A DNA stretch of 64,000 nucleotides from NCBI GenBank assembly GCA_050018415.1, contig JBEKAB010000018.1:5792-69791 (forward strand), written 5' to 3'. This DNA comes from UBA1161 sp002311745 (GTDB lineage: Bacteria > Planctomycetota > Phycisphaerae > Tepidisphaerales > Tepidisphaeraceae). Each line of letters starts with the position of its first letter. Position 1 is the first letter of the stretch. Below the pieces are notes generated by a model, which searched no databases, had not been told where the DNA came from, and worked only from the letters and a program-made list of their open reading frames with translations. Both the position numbers and the translations under genes were made by a program. Shown in pieces: positions 10,096-18,355 of the stretch.

Positions 10096-10720
10096 TCATC
10101 CGATCGTCCTCGAAGGCCTGGGCACGCGCGTCGAACTGGAAGGCGACATGACCGTCTGCGGCATGGCCGCCACCGCCGCCCAGGCCATGGAGCTTCTCGA
10201 GCGGTCCGCTCCCGATATTGTCGTGACCGACCTGTCTCTATCTGGAAAACCCGGGCTGGAATTGATCAAGGAGATTCGCGCCGCCCGGCCGGGTTTGCCG
10301 ATTCTGGTGCTGTCCATTCACGATGAGGAGCTGTGGGCGGAGCGCGTGCTGCGGGCTGGGGCGCAGGGGTACGTCATGAAGGCGCAGGCGACGGAGAAGG
10401 TGATGGACGCCATTCACCGCGTCCTGGCCGGCGGGGTATGGCTCAGCGAGCGGATGAGCGCGCTATTGCTGGGCCGATTGACACAAGGCCGCGCCGCCCC
10501 CAGCGGCACCCCGCTGGCCGCCCTGAGCGACCGTGAACTGGAAGTCTTTCAGATGATCGGTCAAGGCATGTCCGTCAAGGAGATCGCCTCGCACCTGTTT
10601 CTCAGCGCCAAGACGGTAGAAGTGCATCGCGAGCACATCAAGGAAAAGCTGGGGCTCAAGAGCAGCGCCGAACTGCTCCGCTACGCCGTCACCTATGCCC
10701 TCGAAGAACCCAAGCCATAG
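9986..10720 (+). CDS. NarL/FixJ-family response regulator
   Basis: A 244-residue two-domain regulator. After a 30-residue Ala/Pro/Thr-rich disordered lead comes a receiver domain (RVLLVDDHP acidic pocket; phospho-acceptor D82 in VVTDLSL; K in YVMKAQA), then a LuxR-type helix-turn-helix (LSDRELEVFQMIGQGMSVKE, then SAKTVEVHREHIKEKLG). It overlaps the kinase gene by 110 bases in another frame, which supports a cognate pair. If translation began at the GTG near 10079, the product would start directly at the receiver domain, so the disordered lead may not be real. Confidence 0.88.
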   Translation: MSTTPTKKPATPAQAAPAAAPAIAATKTRSRVLLVDDHPIVLEGLGTRVELEGDMTVCGMAATAAQAMELLERSAPDIVVTDLSLSGKPGLELIKEIRAARPGLPILVLSIHDEELWAERVLRAGAQGYVMKAQATEKVMDAIHRVLAGGVWLSERMSALLLGRLTQGRAAPSGTPLAALSDRELEVFQMIGQGMSVKEIASHLFLSAKTVEVHREHIKEKLGLKSSAELLRYAVTYALEEPKP

Positions 10721-10933
10721 CCATGGACTGCCGGCGTAGGGAAAAATCCTAGGAAAAAATAAGGGGGAAATTCTCGCCGCGGTGGGATCAAACTGATTTG
10801 CTCGCCTGTGCTGGGCGGTTAGGTTTGTTTGGACCTGTTTCGCCAGACGTGCGTCCGGCTCCCAAGGGGGGGACGGACTCACGGCGGCGCAACAGGTTTT
10901 TTTGTTGGCCGACTCGCCTGCTCGCCGCCGGAC

Positions 10934-12175
10934 CTAATACGCGCGAACCAGTTTTGCCTGCGGATAGGCGCTCAAAAGAATCTGCTCGTAGGAATGCCCG
11001 GCGGCGGCCAGCGCCTCGGCGCACCATTGGCACATCCCCACGCCGTGGCCGAAACCGTGGCCATCGTAGAACGTCACCGCATCCGCGTTGGGATCGCCGT
11101 TGATCTTGCAGAAGCTGCTGGGCAGGGTCGTGCCCGCCGGGGCATCGGTGTTAATCGCCCCGCGCATTTCCTCGGCCGCCAGGGAATACTGCGTGCCGCG
11201 GGCGTCGCTGATCAAGACGCGGCTGGGCCGGCCGTAGCGGTTGGTCGCTTGCACGTCGATACGATAAAGCGGGGCCATGGTCGCTTCGGGAAATGTCCGA
11301 CCCTCGGCTTGACTTCTGCGCTGCGCCCACAGTCGAATGCGGCGCGTGAGTTCCTGCTTGCCCAGGGTGATCGGGCCCCAGTTGAAATATTTGGACTGAT
11401 TGCAGCAGCGGCCGTGATTCTGCTCGGCCAGGGGCTGGATGTACGGCTCACCGGGAAAGGCATCGGCCGCCGCCTGCGTCACGCCGCCGCAGCAACTGCT
11501 GAAATAGGCTTTGAAGATTTTTCCGTCGCCCGGGCCATAGGTGAGGACGATGCCGGCCGTGTCATCGACCGCCTGGCGGGCCTGGGCGGTTTCGCGGTCC
11601 AAGCCGCCGTACATCTGGCTGCGCGCATCGGCGTAGACATCCCAGTATCGGTTGGCGCCGGCCGTGCGCGACTCGTATAGCGCATAGGTGCGCGCCGCCA
11701 CCGCCTGGGCCTTGTAGGCCTCCGGGTGCCAGTTGGGATACATCTCCGCCGGCACCACGCCCTTGAGGTAATCATCCACCTCCACGTCGTTGACGGCGTC
11801 GAATTTGTCGCCGCTGACCGGCACGAAGCAGAAAAATCCGCGGTAGGCGACGCCGTTGATCCGCATGGGCCCAGGCGAGGCGGTGCGGATCGTCAAAACG
11901 CCCGAGGAGAGCTTCACACCGCCCAAAATCCACTGGCCCGAGGCCAGAGAAATCTGAACCCCCGAATTGGCCGCCAAGCGTACGGCAACCGGGGCCGAAT
12001 CGAGCCAGACGCTCGGGCTTTGCGGGGAGGCCAGGCGGACGGCGGGCACGCTTTCCAGCAAGCGCACGCGAATGCGCGGTCCGGCGGCGGAGGTCGCGCG
12101 CGGGCCCACGTCCTGGGTACAGGCCGGCGGCCAAGCCAGCAGGAAAACCAGAATCCCCAAAGCGAGGTAACGCAT
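10934..12175 (-). CDS. SpoIID/LytB-domain lipoprotein
   Basis: A 413-residue protein with an N-terminal hydrophobic segment and a possible lipobox (AWPPAC). The body matches the SpoIID family: VDDYLKGVVPAEM, AYKAQAVAARTYAL, FSSCCGGVT and GHGFGHGVGMCQWCAEAL. SpoIID is a lytic transglycosylase or amidase enhancer acting on peptidoglycan. This organism is not expected to form spores, so a role in cell-wall remodelling is more likely; that is inference. GGAGG stands four bases before the ATG. It follows the TPR-alphaCTD gene by 45 bases on the same strand. Confidence 0.85.
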   Translation of the reverse strand: MRYLALGILVFLLAWPPACTQDVGPRATSAAGPRIRVRLLESVPAVRLASPQSPSVWLDSAPVAVRLAANSGVQISLASGQWILGGVKLSSGVLTIRTASPGPMRINGVAYRGFFCFVPVSGDKFDAVNDVEVDDYLKGVVPAEMYPNWHPEAYKAQAVAARTYALYESRTAGANRYWDVYADARSQMYGGLDRETAQARQAVDDTAGIVLTYGPGDGKIFKAYFSSCCGGVTQAAADAFPGEPYIQPLAEQNHGRCCNQSKYFNWGPITLGKQELTRRIRLWAQRRSQAEGRTFPEATMAPLYRIDVQATNRYGRPSRVLISDARGTQYSLAAEEMRGAINTDAPAGTTLPSSFCKINGDPNADAVTFYDGHGFGHGVGMCQWCAEALAAAGHSYEQILLSAYPQAKLVRAY

Positions 12176-12220
12176 CGGGCCTCCGTGCCTCTCCCCGGCG
12201 CGCCGGGACTCGCCGCCGGT

Positions 12221-13138
12221 CTATTCCTCCACCAGCCGGCGCAGAGACAACCCGAACGTCGCAAGCTGCTGCTTGATCTCGTTCAGGCTGGTCTGGCCGA
12301 AGTTCTTGCAGCCCAACAGCTCGTCTTCCGTGCGAGCCGCCAGTTCCCCCAGGGTGTTGATGTTCAGCCGCTGCAGCGCCTTTCGGCTGCGCACCGAAAG
12401 CTCCAGTTCGCCGACGTTTTTGGCCAGGGTTTCCGGCGGAACGTCCCCCGCCGCCGGAGCCGCGCGGTGAGCGGGATTCTTCGGATCCTCCACCGCCTGA
12501 CCCAGCCGCAACCCCTTCTGCGCCAAAAGCGCCTTGATCTCGTTCAAACTGGTTTCGCCAAAATTCTTGTAGCTGAGCAGCTCCTGCTCGGTGGTTCTGA
12601 GCAGATCGCCCAGGGTGTGGATGTTCATCTTCTTGAGGCAGTTTCGGCTGCGGACGGACAGCTCAAAATCGGTGACCGGGATGTTGAGCACGGCGCTGCG
12701 GCGGTCGCCGCGGCCGTCGATATCCTCGTCGTAGTGCATGCTGCGGGCCGATTCCACGTCCTTCATGTACAGCCGGGCCCGCTCGTGATTGGGCAAAGTC
12801 CGCAGAATCGCATCCAGGCAGCGGTGCGCCTCGTCGTAATGGTTGTTGTCCTCGTACAACACCGCCAAGTTCATCAGGGCGTTGAGATGCACCGGCGGGC
12901 TGGTGCAGATGCGCTCGTACAGCTCGATGGCCTTGGCATCCTCGGCTCGGCGGTCGTACAGCACGGCCAGGCGAAACGCCGCCTGCTCGTGATCCGGATT
13001 CTCATTGAGCGACCGCTCATAAAACTCCACGGCCTTCTCGTGCAATCCCTGCTGCTCCGACTCCACACCGCGGCGGTAATACTCCTCCGCCGCCCTCTCA
13101 TTGATCGACGACACGGTCGCTTCGCTCATCGTGACCAT
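12221..13138 (-). CDS. TPR protein with two tandem RNA polymerase alpha C-terminal domains
   Basis: A 305-residue soluble protein. Residues about 10-130 form TPR helices (AEEYYRRGVESEQQGLHEKA and two more repeats). Two helix-hairpin-helix domains of the RpoA C-terminal type follow, near residues 155-220 and 240-305. Copy 1 (ELSVRSRNCLKK, NFGETSLNEIK) keeps the equivalents of E. coli alpha R265, N268, C269, G296, S299 and E302 but has Thr for K298. Copy 2 (ELSVRSRKALQR, NFGQTSLNEIK) keeps R265, G296, S299 and E302 but has Lys-Ala for N268-C269. There is no alpha N-terminal domain, so it is not the polymerase subunit itself. Translation may instead start at the second ATG (13129), which has better spacing to GGTGG. 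A role in transcription or protein scaffolding is inference. Confidence 0.85.
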   Translation of the reverse strand: MVTMSEATVSSINERAAEEYYRRGVESEQQGLHEKAVEFYERSLNENPDHEQAAFRLAVLYDRRAEDAKAIELYERICTSPPVHLNALMNLAVLYEDNNHYDEAHRCLDAILRTLPNHERARLYMKDVESARSMHYDEDIDGRGDRRSAVLNIPVTDFELSVRSRNCLKKMNIHTLGDLLRTTEQELLSYKNFGETSLNEIKALLAQKGLRLGQAVEDPKNPAHRAAPAAGDVPPETLAKNVGELELSVRSRKALQRLNINTLGELAARTEDELLGCKNFGQTSLNEIKQQLATFGLSLRRLVEE

Positions 13139-13212
13139 CCACCTCTTACGAAAGATCGCGTCCGGAACGACGCAAATTGGCCTGGAATTCCACTTGCGAT
13201 ACTATTAAAAGA

Positions 13213-14166
13213 GTGGCGTCGCCATCTGTCAACCAACCGAACGGCTCCAGCGCGGTGCACCCAAGGCCGGCGGCACCGATCCGCTCGGCGATGATCTTCG
13301 CCAACCCGCGGGCCGGACGCGGAAACGCCTGGCGCGCCGCCCGCGCCATCATCCGCGGGCTTCGCGGCGCCGGCATCGGCGTCAAGACGATATCCGATCT
13401 GCCCGCCGACGCAACCGCCGAGCAGCTCGGCGCCGCCGAGGCCGCCATTATCATCGGCGGCGACGGCACCGTCCGCGCCGTGGCCCGGGCCTTCCTCGAC
13501 AAGCTGGGCCGCGCCCCGCCCCTGCTGCCCGTGCCGGTGGGAACGGCCAACCTGATGGGGCGACACCTGGGCATCGACTGGCATTCGAGCGACCTGGCCC
13601 AGCGCGTCGCCGCCTCGCTTGGCCGCGGACAGTTGCGCCACCTCGACGCGGCATCCGCCAACGGACAACTGCTGCTGCTGATGGCCGGCATCGGCATCGA
13701 CGGCCACATCGTCCACCAGCTGAATCGTCTGCGCAAAGGCTCCATCAATTACGCCAGCTACCTGCTCCCCGCAGCGCGGACCTTCGCGTCGTACCAGTAC
13801 CCCTCGCTGCAGGTGCACATCGACGGCCAGGAGGTTTTCCCCTCCGCGCCGGCCGTGGCGTTCGTCGGCAACGTCAGCGAATACGGGACCGGTTTCTCCC
13901 TGGTCCCCGGCGCCCGCTCGGACGATGGGCTGCTCGACGTATGCGTCATCCCCGTGCGCAGCCGCGGCGACGCCATCCAGCAGTTCCTCCGCGCCGTTGT
14001 CGGCGAGCACGTCCTGGCCGAAGGCGTCGTCTACGCCCGCGGCAAACACATTCAGATCCAATCCCCACAAGCCGTGCCCGTGCAGGTGGACGGCGACCCC
14101 GCCGGCTACACGCCCTTGTCCATCGACTTGCTTCCCCAGCGCGTGCCATTTATCGTGCCCGCGTGA
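13213..14166 (+). CDS. Diacylglycerol/sphingosine-kinase-like lipid kinase
   Basis: About 317 residues from the GTG at 13213. The N-terminal half is a DAGK catalytic domain: IFANPRAGRGNA, the nucleotide loop IIGGDGTVRAVAR and PVGTANLMGRHLGI. The C-terminal half is the YegS/DagK beta-sandwich, with GARSDDGLLDV. Family members phosphorylate lipid acceptors such as diacylglycerol with ATP. The start is uncertain: TTG at 13177, GTG at 13213 and ATG at 13291 all precede the conserved region. It shares a GTGA overlap with kdsA, so the two are probably translated together, and an envelope-lipid role is plausible. The gene is divergent from the TPR-alphaCTD gene. Confidence 0.8.
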   Translation: MASPSVNQPNGSSAVHPRPAAPIRSAMIFANPRAGRGNAWRAARAIIRGLRGAGIGVKTISDLPADATAEQLGAAEAAIIIGGDGTVRAVARAFLDKLGRAPPLLPVPVGTANLMGRHLGIDWHSSDLAQRVAASLGRGQLRHLDAASANGQLLLLMAGIGIDGHIVHQLNRLRKGSINYASYLLPAARTFASYQYPSLQVHIDGQEVFPSAPAVAFVGNVSEYGTGFSLVPGARSDDGLLDVCVIPVRSRGDAIQQFLRAVVGEHVLAEGVVYARGKHIQIQSPQAVPVQVDGDPAGYTPLSIDLLPQRVPFIVPA

Positions 14167-14981
14167 GCCCGATCGCCGATATCGTCAATCCGAAGAAATT
14201 CCCGCTCTTCGTGATCGCCGGCCCATGCGTCATCGAATCGGCTGAGGTGTGCCTTGCCGTCGCCTCGCATCTCAAGAAGACGTGCGAGAAACTCGGCTTG
14301 GGCTACATCTTCAAAGCCAGCTTCGACAAGGCCAACCGTTCGAGCAACGCCAGCTTTCGCGGCCCGGGGCTGACGGATGGGCTTTTGGTCCTGGGACGCG
14401 TCAAAAAGGAAATGGACGTTCCCGTGCTGAGCGACGTGCATGAATCGGCGCAGGCCGCCGCGGCGGCCAAGGTCGTGGACGTTCTGCAAATCCCCGCGTT
14501 CCTGGCACGCCAGACCGATCTGCTCATCGCCGCCGGACAAACCGGACGCTACGTCAACGTCAAGAAGGGCCAGTTCATGGCCCCTGCGGAAATGGGCAAC
14601 GCCATCGAGAAGATCACCTCCACCGGCAACCACCAGATTCTGCTGACCGAGCGCGGCACCTTTTTCGGCTACAACCGCCTGGTCAACGATTTCACCGCCC
14701 TGCCGATCCTGCGGGAGTTTGGCTATCCGGTGGTGTTCGACATCACGCACAGCACGCAGCAGCCCGCCGGCCAGGGCACGCAAAGCGGCGGCAACCCGCA
14801 ATTCTCCTCGCTTTTGGCCCGCGCCGCCGTCGCCGCCGGCGTCGATGGATTATTTCTTGAATGCCACCCCGACCCCAAGAAAGCCAAAAGCGACGCCGCC
14901 AGCATGCTCAACCTCAAAGACGTCGAGCCGCTCCTGGCGCAATGCAAACAGATTGCCGAGCTGCGCGCCGCTTGGAAGTGA
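14163..14981 (+). CDS. kdsA: 3-deoxy-D-manno-octulosonate 8-phosphate synthase
   Basis: A 272-residue enzyme joining phosphoenolpyruvate and arabinose 5-phosphate to make KDO-8-phosphate, the precursor of the LPS inner core. Visible family motifs are AGPCVIES, FKASFDKANRSS, NVKKGQFMAP, FFGYNRLVNDF, FDITHSTQQPAG and LECHPDPKKAKSDAAS. The Cys in AGPC marks the metal-dependent class II form. The GTG start overlaps the stop of the lipid kinase gene (GTGA). The same frame is open further upstream, but that part is shadow sequence of the lipid kinase. Its presence implies an LPS-type outer membrane. Confidence 0.93.
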   Translation: MSPIADIVNPKKFPLFVIAGPCVIESAEVCLAVASHLKKTCEKLGLGYIFKASFDKANRSSNASFRGPGLTDGLLVLGRVKKEMDVPVLSDVHESAQAAAAAKVVDVLQIPAFLARQTDLLIAAGQTGRYVNVKKGQFMAPAEMGNAIEKITSTGNHQILLTERGTFFGYNRLVNDFTALPILREFGYPVVFDITHSTQQPAGQGTQSGGNPQFSSLLARAAVAAGVDGLFLECHPDPKKAKSDAASMLNLKDVEPLLAQCKQIAELRAAWK

Positions 14982-15004
14982 TCCCCATCGGGGCAAGAAC
15001 ACAA

Positions 15005-15153
15005 AATGCAACCGCAGAGACGCTGAGACGCAGAGGAAGCCGCGGAGAAGAAAAATACAAATGGATTTTTTGAGAAAACATTTAACTGATTTTTGATTTC
15101 ATCTCTGCGGCTGTCTCTGCGCCTCTGCGCCTCTGCGTCTCTGCGGTTGCATT
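15005..15153. repeat. Long palindromic repeat between convergent genes (GCAGAGACGC family)
   Basis: The arms at 15005-15036 and 15122-15153 are reverse complements over 32 bases with about two mismatches, built from CTCTGCGTCTCTGCGGTTGC-like sequence. An inner pair, AGCCGCGGAGA/TCTCTGCGGCT, extends the stem. It fills the whole gap between the 3' ends of kdsA and the aminotransferase gene, so it could act as a two-way terminator or mRNA stabiliser. I recall similar sequences scattered in many environmental genomes; copy number here is unknown. Confidence 0.8.
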
Positions 15154-15158
15154 TGCAT

Positions 15159-16007
15159 TTAAGCCGTGTCGCGCAGGACGAGTTGGCGCAGGGCGGAATG
15201 CAGTTTCTTGGTCACCGGGCCGCAGCGGCCTTGGCCAATGTAGCGGTCGTTCCAGCGGGCCACCCAGGAAACCTCCCGCGTCGTGCTGGTGATGAACAGC
15301 TCGTCGGCCCGCCGGGCTTCTTCCTCCTGAAACACGCGCTCGTCCACCTCCAAACCGATCGTGACGGCCAGCTCCAACAGCAGCGCCCGCGTGATGCCGG
15401 GCAGAACCTTGCTGCCGATCGGGTGGGTCACCAGGCGCGGGCCGATCACCGCGAAGATGTTGCTGGCGGAACATTCCGTCACCAGGTCGTTTTCGATGAA
15501 GACCGCCTCATCCGCCCCGGCGGCGATCGCCTGGCTTTTGGCCAGTACGTTGGGCAATAGGGCAATCGACTTGATCCAGCAGCGTCGCCATCGCTCATCC
15601 GGGACCGTCATCAATTTCACGCCTTCGCCCGCACCCGGCTCGGAGGCCGGCGCAAGGGCGCGGGCGTAGAAAAGCAAGGTCGGGCTGCACTGCGGGAAGG
15701 CATGGCTGCGCGGGGCGCAGCCGCGCGTCAGTTGCAAGTAGATCATCCCCTCGCGCAGGGCGGCGCGGGCAAGCAGCTTGCCGATTTCGTCGCCCAGCTT
15801 GGCGGTTTCCATCGGGATCGTCAGTTGGATGCCGTCGGCCGAGCGCTGGAGGCGCTGCAAGTGCTGCTGCAGCGTAAAGAGCTTGCCGTTGTAGAAGCGG
15901 ACGACTTCGTACACGCCGTCGGCAAACTGGAACCCGCGGTCCTCGACGCTGATGCTCGCCTCAGACAGCGGCATCGTCTCACCGTTAAGCCAAATCCATT
16001 CGGTCAT
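15159..16007 (-). CDS. Class IV PLP aminotransferase (D-amino acid or branched-chain type)
   Basis: A 282-residue fold-type IV aminotransferase. VSVEDRGFQFADGVYEVVRF-like N-terminal sequence, the PLP lysine in WIKSIALLPNV, and ECSASNIFAV plus LPGITRALLLELA are the family landmarks. The length and the RGFQFADGVYE motif favour D-alanine/D-amino acid aminotransferase, which would supply D-amino acids for peptidoglycan. Aminodeoxychorismate lyase and branched-chain aminotransferase share the fold and cannot be excluded by eye. It is divergent from aroB and separated from it by 72 bases. Confidence 0.82.
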   Translation of the reverse strand: MTEWIWLNGETMPLSEASISVEDRGFQFADGVYEVVRFYNGKLFTLQQHLQRLQRSADGIQLTIPMETAKLGDEIGKLLARAALREGMIYLQLTRGCAPRSHAFPQCSPTLLFYARALAPASEPGAGEGVKLMTVPDERWRRCWIKSIALLPNVLAKSQAIAAGADEAVFIENDLVTECSASNIFAVIGPRLVTHPIGSKVLPGITRALLLELAVTIGLEVDERVFQEEEARRADELFITSTTREVSWVARWNDRYIGQGRCGPVTKKLHSALRQLVLRDTA

Positions 16008-16079
16008 GGTTCACCTGCGTTCACGGTATCGTCTGACCGCCGCGTCGACAAGGCAGCCGGTGCGGTTACAATCGGATTC

Positions 16080-17171
16080 ATGAGTCAGACCGCGACAATC
16101 CGCGTGAACGTGCCGGACAGGCCGTACACGATTAGCGTTGGGCCTGGACTGCTGTCGCGCGCTGGATCGTGGTTGCGGCAGATTTGCCCCTCGCCCAAGG
16201 CGGCGGTCGTCACCGATTCCAACGTCGGGCCCCTGCACGGGCAAACCCTGAGCGAGTCCCTGGCCTCGGCCGGAATCGAGACGACGCTGGCGATCATCCC
16301 GGCCGGCGAGTGCAACAAGAATCTTGCCCACGTGCTGCCGGTGTACGATGCCCTTCTGGCGGCCAAGATGGAGCGGAATACGCCGCTGCTGGCGCTGGGC
16401 GGCGGCGTCGTGGGCGACATGGCCGGGTTCGTCGCCGCCACGATCCTCCGTGGCGTGCCCCTGGTGCAGATTCCCACGTCGCTCTTGGCGATGGTCGACG
16501 CCAGCATCGGCGGCAAGACGGGCGTCGATCATGCCCTGGGCAAGAATCTCATCGGCGCGTTCCACCAACCCATCGCGGTGCTCATCGATCCGCAAACGCT
16601 GCGCTCGCTGCCGCCGCGGGAATTCGGCAGCGGCCTGGCCGAGTGCGTCAAGCACGAACTGATCCGCGACGCCGCGGGTTTTGCGGCGCTGGAGCGGCAG
16701 ATGGATCACGTCAAGGCCTTGGAGATGGATGCCGTCGCCGAGCTGATCGCTCATAACGTGGCGATCAAGGCCCGCGTGGTCGAGGCCGATCCGCTGGAGA
16801 AAGGCGAGCGGGCGCACCTGAATTTCGGGCACACCTTCGGGCACGCCATCGAGTCCGTCTCGGGATATTCCTATTCGCACGGCGAAGCGATCTCCCTGGG
16901 CATGACGGCGGCCGCGTACGTCTCGTGCAAGCTGGGCCTGATCGACCAGACATCCCGCCGGCGCATTTTGGCGTTGCTGGATCGCGCCGGCCTGCCGACA
17001 ACCGGACTGAAACTGGACGTGCAGCAGGTCCTCGATGCCATGCATTTTGACAAGAAGGTGCGGCACGGGCGGATTCGACTCGTTTTGCTGGCGCGCATGG
17101 GGGCGGCGACGATCCGGGATGACGTGCCGCCGACCCTGCTGCGCCAGGCGCTGGAAAGCTTGCGGGAATAA
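16080..17171 (+). CDS. aroB: 3-dehydroquinate synthase
   Basis: A 363-residue NAD- and metal-dependent enzyme converting DAHP to 3-dehydroquinate, the second step of the shikimate pathway. Signatures are LALGGGVVGDMAGFVAATI, PTSLLAMVDASIGGKTGVDH, KNLIGAFHQP, ECVKHELI, NFGHTFGHAIE and SHGEAISLGM, giving the NAD loop and metal-binding Glu/His/His. The ATG at 16080 fits the usual length; the open frame further upstream is antisense to the aminotransferase. dprA begins two bases after its stop. The first enzyme of the pathway, aroF, is also in this window (32.1-33.1 kb) but in a separate unit. Confidence 0.94.
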   Translation: MSQTATIRVNVPDRPYTISVGPGLLSRAGSWLRQICPSPKAAVVTDSNVGPLHGQTLSESLASAGIETTLAIIPAGECNKNLAHVLPVYDALLAAKMERNTPLLALGGGVVGDMAGFVAATILRGVPLVQIPTSLLAMVDASIGGKTGVDHALGKNLIGAFHQPIAVLIDPQTLRSLPPREFGSGLAECVKHELIRDAAGFAALERQMDHVKALEMDAVAELIAHNVAIKARVVEADPLEKGERAHLNFGHTFGHAIESVSGYSYSHGEAISLGMTAAAYVSCKLGLIDQTSRRRILALLDRAGLPTTGLKLDVQQVLDAMHFDKKVRHGRIRLVLLARMGAATIRDDVPPTLLRQALESLRE

Positions 17172-17173
17172 CC

Positions 17174-18337
17174 GTGGCATTGCGGCATTGGCTTCAACTG
17201 GCGATGACCGAGGGGATCGGGCCGATCCTGCTCGGCCGGCTGATCCTCGCCGCCGGCAGTGCCGAGGCCGCCTGCGCCGCCGATGCCGCGCTGCTGCGGT
17301 CCGTTGAGGGAATCGGCGGCATCAAATCGGAGCAGATTCGACGAAACCTCGCCCACGCCGCCGAGCAGGTCGACGCCGAGCTGTCGCGCTGCCGCGAGAT
17401 GGGCGTAACGCTGATCTGTCAGGACGAGCCGGCGTATCCGACGATGCTGAAGGTCATCCCCGACCCGCCGGCGGTGCTCTACGTGCGCGGGACGCTGGAA
17501 GCGCGCGACCTGAACGCCGTGGCGATCGTCGGCAGCCGGCGATGCAGCCATTACGGACGCGAGCAGGCCGAGCGGCTGGCCGGACTGCTGGCCCAGGCGG
17601 GCGTGACGGTGATCAGCGGCGGCGCTCGCGGCATCGATTCGGCATCCCACCGCGGCGCTCTGGCCGCGCCCGGCGGCCGCACCATCGCGGTGCTGGGCTG
17701 CGGCGCGAATATCGTCTATCCGCCGGAAAACGACGCCCTCTTCGTCCAAATCGCGCAGCGGGGCGCCTTGATCAGCGAATTTCCCCTCGACTCGCCGCCG
17801 CTGAAGGAGAATTTCCCGCGCCGCAATCGGATCATCAGCGGCTTGTCCCGCGGCGTGCTGGTGGTCGAGGCGGATATCACCAGCGGCGCCCTGATCACCG
17901 CCCGCCAAGCCGGCGACGAACACGGCCGGCCCGTCTTCGCTCTGCCCGGGCGCGTGGACAATCCCCTGGCCGCCGGAACTCATGCCCTGATCCGCGACGG
18001 CGCGATTTTGGTGACCAATCTGGAAGAGATCCTCGACGGCCTGGGCCCCCTGCCGCACCAGGCCACGGTGCCGGAAACGCCGCAACCCGCCGCCGAAATC
18101 CCCGCGACTACGCCGACGACGACGCCCCAGACGCCGAGGTTTGAAATCCTCTCCGATCGCCAGAAACGCATTCTCGAATCCATCGGCCTGGACCCGACCG
18201 GAATCGACGGCATCATCACCGCCAGTGAACTGCCCGCGGAAATCGTCTTGCAAGAGCTGACCATGATGAGCCTTCGCGGCGTGGTCAAACGCGTGGATGG
18301 TCAGAATTATGTGAAAAGCAAAAGTGCGGGTGGGTAG
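17174..18337 (+). CDS. dprA: DNA-processing protein DprA
   Basis: A 387-residue homologue of DprA/Smf, which loads RecA on incoming single-stranded DNA during natural transformation. Visible are an N-terminal SAM-like helical region with helix-hairpin-helix (GIGPILLGRL, GIGGIKSEQI), the Rossmann-like DprA core (IVGSRRCSHYG, SGGARGIDSASHRGAL, GCGANIVYPPEN, SEFPLDSPP, FPRRNRIISGLS, ITSGALITARQA), a Pro/Thr-rich linker and a C-terminal winged-helix region. The GTG start lies two bases after the aroB stop, which suggests co-transcription. DprA is widespread even in species not known to be competent. Confidence 0.92.
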   Translation: MALRHWLQLAMTEGIGPILLGRLILAAGSAEAACAADAALLRSVEGIGGIKSEQIRRNLAHAAEQVDAELSRCREMGVTLICQDEPAYPTMLKVIPDPPAVLYVRGTLEARDLNAVAIVGSRRCSHYGREQAERLAGLLAQAGVTVISGGARGIDSASHRGALAAPGGRTIAVLGCGANIVYPPENDALFVQIAQRGALISEFPLDSPPLKENFPRRNRIISGLSRGVLVVEADITSGALITARQAGDEHGRPVFALPGRVDNPLAAGTHALIRDGAILVTNLEEILDGLGPLPHQATVPETPQPAAEIPATTPTTTPQTPRFEILSDRQKRILESIGLDPTGIDGIITASELPAEIVLQELTMMSLRGVVKRVDGQNYVKSKSAGG

Positions 18338-18355
18338 TTGCCGGCGGCTGTTTAA

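Noticed and set aside
11726..13294. A 522-codon plus-strand frame
   Set aside because: It spans parts of two minus-strand genes (SpoIID-like and TPR-alphaCTD) and has no recognisable domain.
13941..14162. Longer start for kdsA
   Set aside because: The upstream in-frame codons lie inside the lipid kinase gene and translate to Arg/Pro-rich sequence not found in KdsA.
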